A stretch of 64,000 bases of DNA from Paenibacillus sp. EZ-K15 (GTDB lineage: Bacteria > Bacillota > Bacilli > Paenibacillales > Paenibacillaceae). Made by a program: the position numbers and the translations under genes. The notes beneath the pieces are model-generated. The model had not been told where the DNA came from. It saw only the letters and a program-made list of their open reading frames with translations, and searched no databases. The number at the start of each line of letters is the position of its first letter. The stretch's first letter is position 1. The stretch is taken from assembly GCF_002573715.1 (NCBI RefSeq), contig NZ_PDHM01000017.1, forward strand, positions 481,489 through 545,488, written 5' to 3'. Shown piece by piece: positions 61,835 to 64,000 of this stretch.

Positions 61835-62725
61835 CTAATACATCTCGTCGGGCGGTCTGCTCAATCGGCTGTCCGGTCTATAATATTTAGTTACGATATG
61901 GTACAAGGATTTTTCCTTGAAGCCTAGATTCTCGTACAGCGTTTTCGCAGGATTGCCTTTGACCACCTCAAGCTTAACGATCTTTTCGCCACGATGCGTC
62001 ATCTCATTCAAAAGAAATGAAACGAGGGCTTTACCGTATCCACGAGATTGCATATCTGGCCGAACTGCGGCCTGACGCAGCTCACAGCCGTCAATAACTC
62101 CACATGCCGTTATTTCACCATCGATATCCATTACAAATCTGTTGTTTCTATCCTTCAAAAAATTATTCCGTTCCCATTCTGAAGGTGCAATATAATACGA
62201 TGGGAGAATACCAACTCGTTCACGCATTTTGTAAAAAGCCATTTCGCGAATAACATGCCACACAGGATAATCATCATCTTCATACTGCCTGATAGGAAAA
62301 TGACTTTCAGGAAGAATTTCTCCTTCACGCACCATGATGTAAGAAGAATGAAGTATATGGTAGCCGTTCTTACATACAAATTGCAGAGAAGAACGATCGC
62401 CGTCCATACATGCACCAATCGAACGTTCGACTGCCTCGTATTGATTAAGTAATTGTTCTGCGCTTTCAATAAGCTTACTACCGATGCCCTTTCCTCTATA
62501 TTCCTTTCTTACAAAGATTGTCATCTCGGTTCCTCTCCCCTTAAAACCGCTAAAGGAGAGAAATCCCACGGTCACATTGTTGTAACAAGCAACAAATATA
62601 CCTTCAGGAAAATTGATTTCGGTCTCCCGAAACTTTTCCTTAAAGTATTCATCCCCAAACAACATGGCTTGGATAGAAGATATATCCCTCTCGGGTTTGT
62701 AGGGTTCTATTATTAGATTTTCCAC
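61835..62725 (-). CDS. GNAT protein with two acetyltransferase domains
   Basis: About 296 residues. The first domain (EMTIFVRKEYRGKGIGSKLI) and the second (ELRQAAVRPDMQSRGYGKAL with KGNPAKTLYENLGFKEKSLY) each have a motif A. Duplicated GNAT domains occur in several resistance or detoxification enzymes. GTG at 62725 after AAAGGA is chosen over the ATG at 62764. Substrate unknown. Confidence 0.87.
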   Translation of the reverse strand: MENLIIEPYKPERDISSIQAMLFGDEYFKEKFRETEINFPEGIFVACYNNVTVGFLSFSGFKGRGTEMTIFVRKEYRGKGIGSKLIESAEQLLNQYEAVERSIGACMDGDRSSLQFVCKNGYHILHSSYIMVREGEILPESHFPIRQYEDDDYPVWHVIREMAFYKMRERVGILPSYYIAPSEWERNNFLKDRNNRFVMDIDGEITACGVIDGCELRQAAVRPDMQSRGYGKALVSFLLNEMTHRGEKIVKLEVVKGNPAKTLYENLGFKEKSLYHIVTKYYRPDSRLSRPPDEMY

Positions 62726-62852
62726 CTTGATAATCCTTTCAATTAATAGGGATGTATACATCACCGTTTTGTGTGTTTTATCTACTCGTTATAATCATGA
62801 CATATTTGGCCTCATATTGGTTACCTCTTTTTATTTAGCTCTTAGGGACTTT

Positions 62853-63001
62853 CGTATACCGTTCCCGTATTCACGACGCCCATTCCCCTTAGATAGCTCT
62901 TATCTTAGAGGAATGGATGTGTCCACCTGATTATTTTCCTTCGAAAATACCTCAGGTAGATCAAGGGCCGATCGGCCCGTAGCGCGAATATTGTGTTATC
63001 C
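62853..63001 (-). repeat. attC-like site B (after the 165-aa-type gene)
   Basis: Minus strand: it begins CGGATAACACAATATTCGCG and ends GGAACGGTATACG. GGGCCGATCGGCCC is a perfect palindrome, and CCATTCC...GGAATGG and CCTGA...TCAGG form further stems. R'' CGGATAAC is the complement of GTTATCCG at the 5' end of the same cassette. Confidence 0.6.
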
Positions 63002-63014
63002 GAAGTCCTTGACA

Positions 63015-63503
63015 TCATTGAGCTATCTTAAATATGTCCTTCATTATTGTTTGTCTAACTTCTTCACTTGATTGTTCTAACATTTGTACCAACCGACTTG
63101 CATGATAAGATACATATGAGGGATCTATTTTAGATTCCTCATCAAAAAAATAATCAGGGTATCTAGATCGATTAATATCTTCTTCCTGAACTGCACCAAA
63201 ATATTCAAATACATATTGAAATCCAGCATTCTCAATTAGTTCGTCAATTACTTGTTCTATTCTTTCTCGGCTTACATTATCAACAATGACAACTGGAGAA
63301 GATCCGCACCAATATGCCCCGTTTAAACAATGCCCATTTAGTAAATAATCTTTTCTAATTGATTCAATACATTTGATCGTATAGAAATTTGAAATCCATC
63401 TTGTTGAATCAGGAAATGTGACAACTACATCCACCTGGGCAGCTTCTACATCATCCTCCCACCCTTCTGCACCTATATGAATATATCTTCTTTTTTCAAT
63501 CAT
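63015..63503 (-). CDS. Conserved protein of unknown function (cassette gene)
   Basis: 162 residues with IHIGAEGWEDDVEAAQVDVV, LLNGHCLNGAYWCGSSPVVI and IDELIENAGFQYVFEYFGAV as the ordered segments; negatively charged overall. No family recognised. Its ends carry matching 18-bp inverted repeats (17/18), making it the clearest single-gene cassette here. AAGGAG lies upstream of the ATG 63503. Confidence 0.75.
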   Translation of the reverse strand: MIEKRRYIHIGAEGWEDDVEAAQVDVVVTFPDSTRWISNFYTIKCIESIRKDYLLNGHCLNGAYWCGSSPVVIVDNVSRERIEQVIDELIENAGFQYVFEYFGAVQEEDINRSRYPDYFFDEESKIDPSYVSYHASRLVQMLEQSSEEVRQTIMKDIFKIAQ

Positions 63504-63551
63504 ACTTTCCACTCCTTAGCTTTTGTCCTTTCCTTTTTTTTCAAGGATTTC

Positions 63552-63612
63552 GGATAACGTTCTTGTATCTACGAACCCGAAAAGCCCCCGCATCGTAGAT
63601 ATCGTGTTAACT
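63552..63612 (-). repeat. attC-like site A
   Basis: 61 bp. Minus strand: AGTTAACACGATATCTACGA...TCGTAGATACAAGAACGTTATCC. The L arms TATCTACGA and TCGTAGATA are a perfect 9-bp pair, with GTTAAC- and GTTATCC-type ends outside. The cleanest hairpin of the set. Confidence 0.7.
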
Positions 63613-63662
63613 GATGGGGATGCCCTCTTCGTAACACTTTTAATATGTAATAATAATGCCTT

Positions 63663-63761
63663 TTAAACAATGTTTTCAATTTCATTTAATTCTTTGATAC
63701 ATCTTTTCAAATATGGTAATATATATTTAACAAGACCAAGTGCGGCTAACACTTGGTCCAT
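63663..63761 (-). pseudogene. Possible 3' end of a decayed cassette gene
   Basis: A 32-codon frame ends KYILPYLKRCIKELNEIENI-V. Its first 10 codons merely translate the hairpin at 63734-63758. A 23-base part (63692-63714) recurs at 57523-57545, again close to an attC-like site. The two may be remains of related genes. Confidence 0.3.
63734..63758 (-). terminator. Hairpin downstream of the toxin gene
   Basis: GACCAAGTG pairs with CACTTGGTC, followed on the minus strand by TTGTTAAAT. It may end the toxin transcript or mark the antisense RNA region. Confidence 0.4.
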
Positions 63762-63805
63762 ACAATTGGCTTGGATGGTTTATTCCCTTCTAAGTCGTAG
63801 GAACA

Positions 63806-63841
63806 AAACCCACCTTCTGCTTCCAATCTTCGGGTGGGTTT
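63806..63841. terminator. Terminator directly after the holin-like toxin gene
   Basis: AAACCCACC pairs with GGTGGGTTT. T-runs exist on both sides, so it can act in either direction, as expected for convergent toxin and antitoxin RNAs. Confidence 0.65.
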
Positions 63842-63937
63842 TTACTTTCTCTTGTTGTTATGATTAATGTATGTTAAAAGAGCAAGAATGAACGTTCCAA
63901 ATAGGAGCATGATCGTTATTGCATCTTTTACTTCCAT
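63842..63937 (-). CDS. Putative holin-like type I toxin peptide
   Basis: 31 residues: MEVKDAITIMLLFGTFILAL then LTYINHNNKRK. A short N-terminal region, one membrane helix and a basic tail match the Firmicutes putative holin-like toxins (TxpA/BsrG class). AAAGGAGGTGAAGCC just before the ATG is a very strong ribosome site. In this class an antisense RNA overlaps the 3' end and blocks translation; the + strand hairpins right after the gene would suit such an antitoxin, but no promoter was confirmed. It lies just beyond the last attC-like site. Confidence 0.8.
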   Translation of the reverse strand: MEVKDAITIMLLFGTFILALLTYINHNNKRK

Positions 63938-64000
63938 GGCTTCACCTCCTTTCGAAGGGAAACCATGCCCACCCAAGATTCAATTGTAGTTATATTTTAC

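Larger units (their letters stand above)
56406..63612 (-). mobile_element. Integron-like gene-cassette array without integrase
   Basis: Seven to nine GC-rich imperfect palindromes separate AT-rich genes that all point the same way. Each palindrome begins (minus strand, after a stop codon) with a TAACA- or AATTC-like end and finishes with an AACGTTAT- or similar end just before the next gene. This is the R''/R' order of attC sites. Two cassettes have extended inverted ends (63541-63558 with 62995-63012, 17/18; 60997-61014 with 60382-60399, 16/18). No tyrosine recombinase or attI was found in the window. Interpretation: a cluster of attC sites (CALIN) or part of a chromosomal integron. Confidence 0.7.

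Noticed and set aside
56406..64000. Integrase gene of an integron
   Set aside because: No frame in the window has tyrosine recombinase motifs (R...HxxR...Y). If it exists it lies outside.
56406..64000. CRISPR array
   Set aside because: The palindromes are unequal, far apart and each differs in its middle; there are no equal repeats with spacers and no cas genes.

Overview
The window looks like chromosome from a Paenibacillus-type Firmicute. The pointers are strong Gram-positive ribosome binding sites, sporulation and bacillithiol genes (cdaS, bshB2 with yojF), B. subtilis-like cysJI, many AraC-type regulators, an AraC regulator fused to a siderophore-binding domain, and secreted chitinase-type enzymes with fibronectin III modules. 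There are no rRNA or tRNA genes, no CRISPR array, and no transposase or integrase gene. Most genes are on the minus strand.

Layout. 0-5 kb: start of an ECF sigma factor, the assimilatory sulfite reductase pair cysJ-cysI, and cdaS followed by a decayed reductase fragment. 5-13 kb: bacillithiol genes, DUF523, AraC regulators with two Gfo/Idh/MocA oxidoreductases, a YfiT/BstA-like enzyme and a VOC protein. 13-16 kb: a four-gene envelope operon (VTT protein, PAP2 phosphatase, MGDG-synthase-type glycosyltransferase, DedA). 16.5-27 kb: a run of small accessory enzymes (HAD phosphatases, GNAT acetyltransferases, a methyltransferase, a P-loop kinase, a metallophosphoesterase). 27.5-33 kb: a Fur-controlled iron module (lipoprotein binding protein, AraC-binding-protein fusion, MFS transporter, second AraC regulator). 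33-35 kb: a compact operon resembling mauF-E-D-A without the large subunit mauB. 35-38 kb: GNAT, zinc-ribbon membrane protein, condensation-type acyltransferase and a YkoP-like protein. 39-50 kb: secreted enzymes (GH18-like protein, GH18 chitinase flanked by 172-bp direct repeats, PQQ-type sugar dehydrogenase), with an AAC(6')-Ii-like acetyltransferase and small AT-rich genes between them. 50-54.3 kb: a SulP transporter, an ArsR regulator, a Cys-rich protein and an exported beta-carbonic anhydrase (frameshifted), tied together by one palindromic operator.

56.4-63.6 kb is the most unusual part. It is a one-directional series of small AT-rich genes (NUDIX, DUF2785, streptothricin acetyltransferase-like, GNATs, unknowns) separated by GC-richer imperfect palindromes. 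These look like integron attC sites: R''-type TAACA ends after each gene and R'-type AACGTTAT ends before the next. Two cassettes carry 16/18 to 17/18 matching inverted ends, as expected if each site's R'' pairs with the 5' end of its own cassette. No integrase is present, so it would be a cluster of attC sites lacking an integrase, or the tail of an integron outside the window. A holin-like type I toxin gene sits at its upstream edge, and several cassette genes are decayed.
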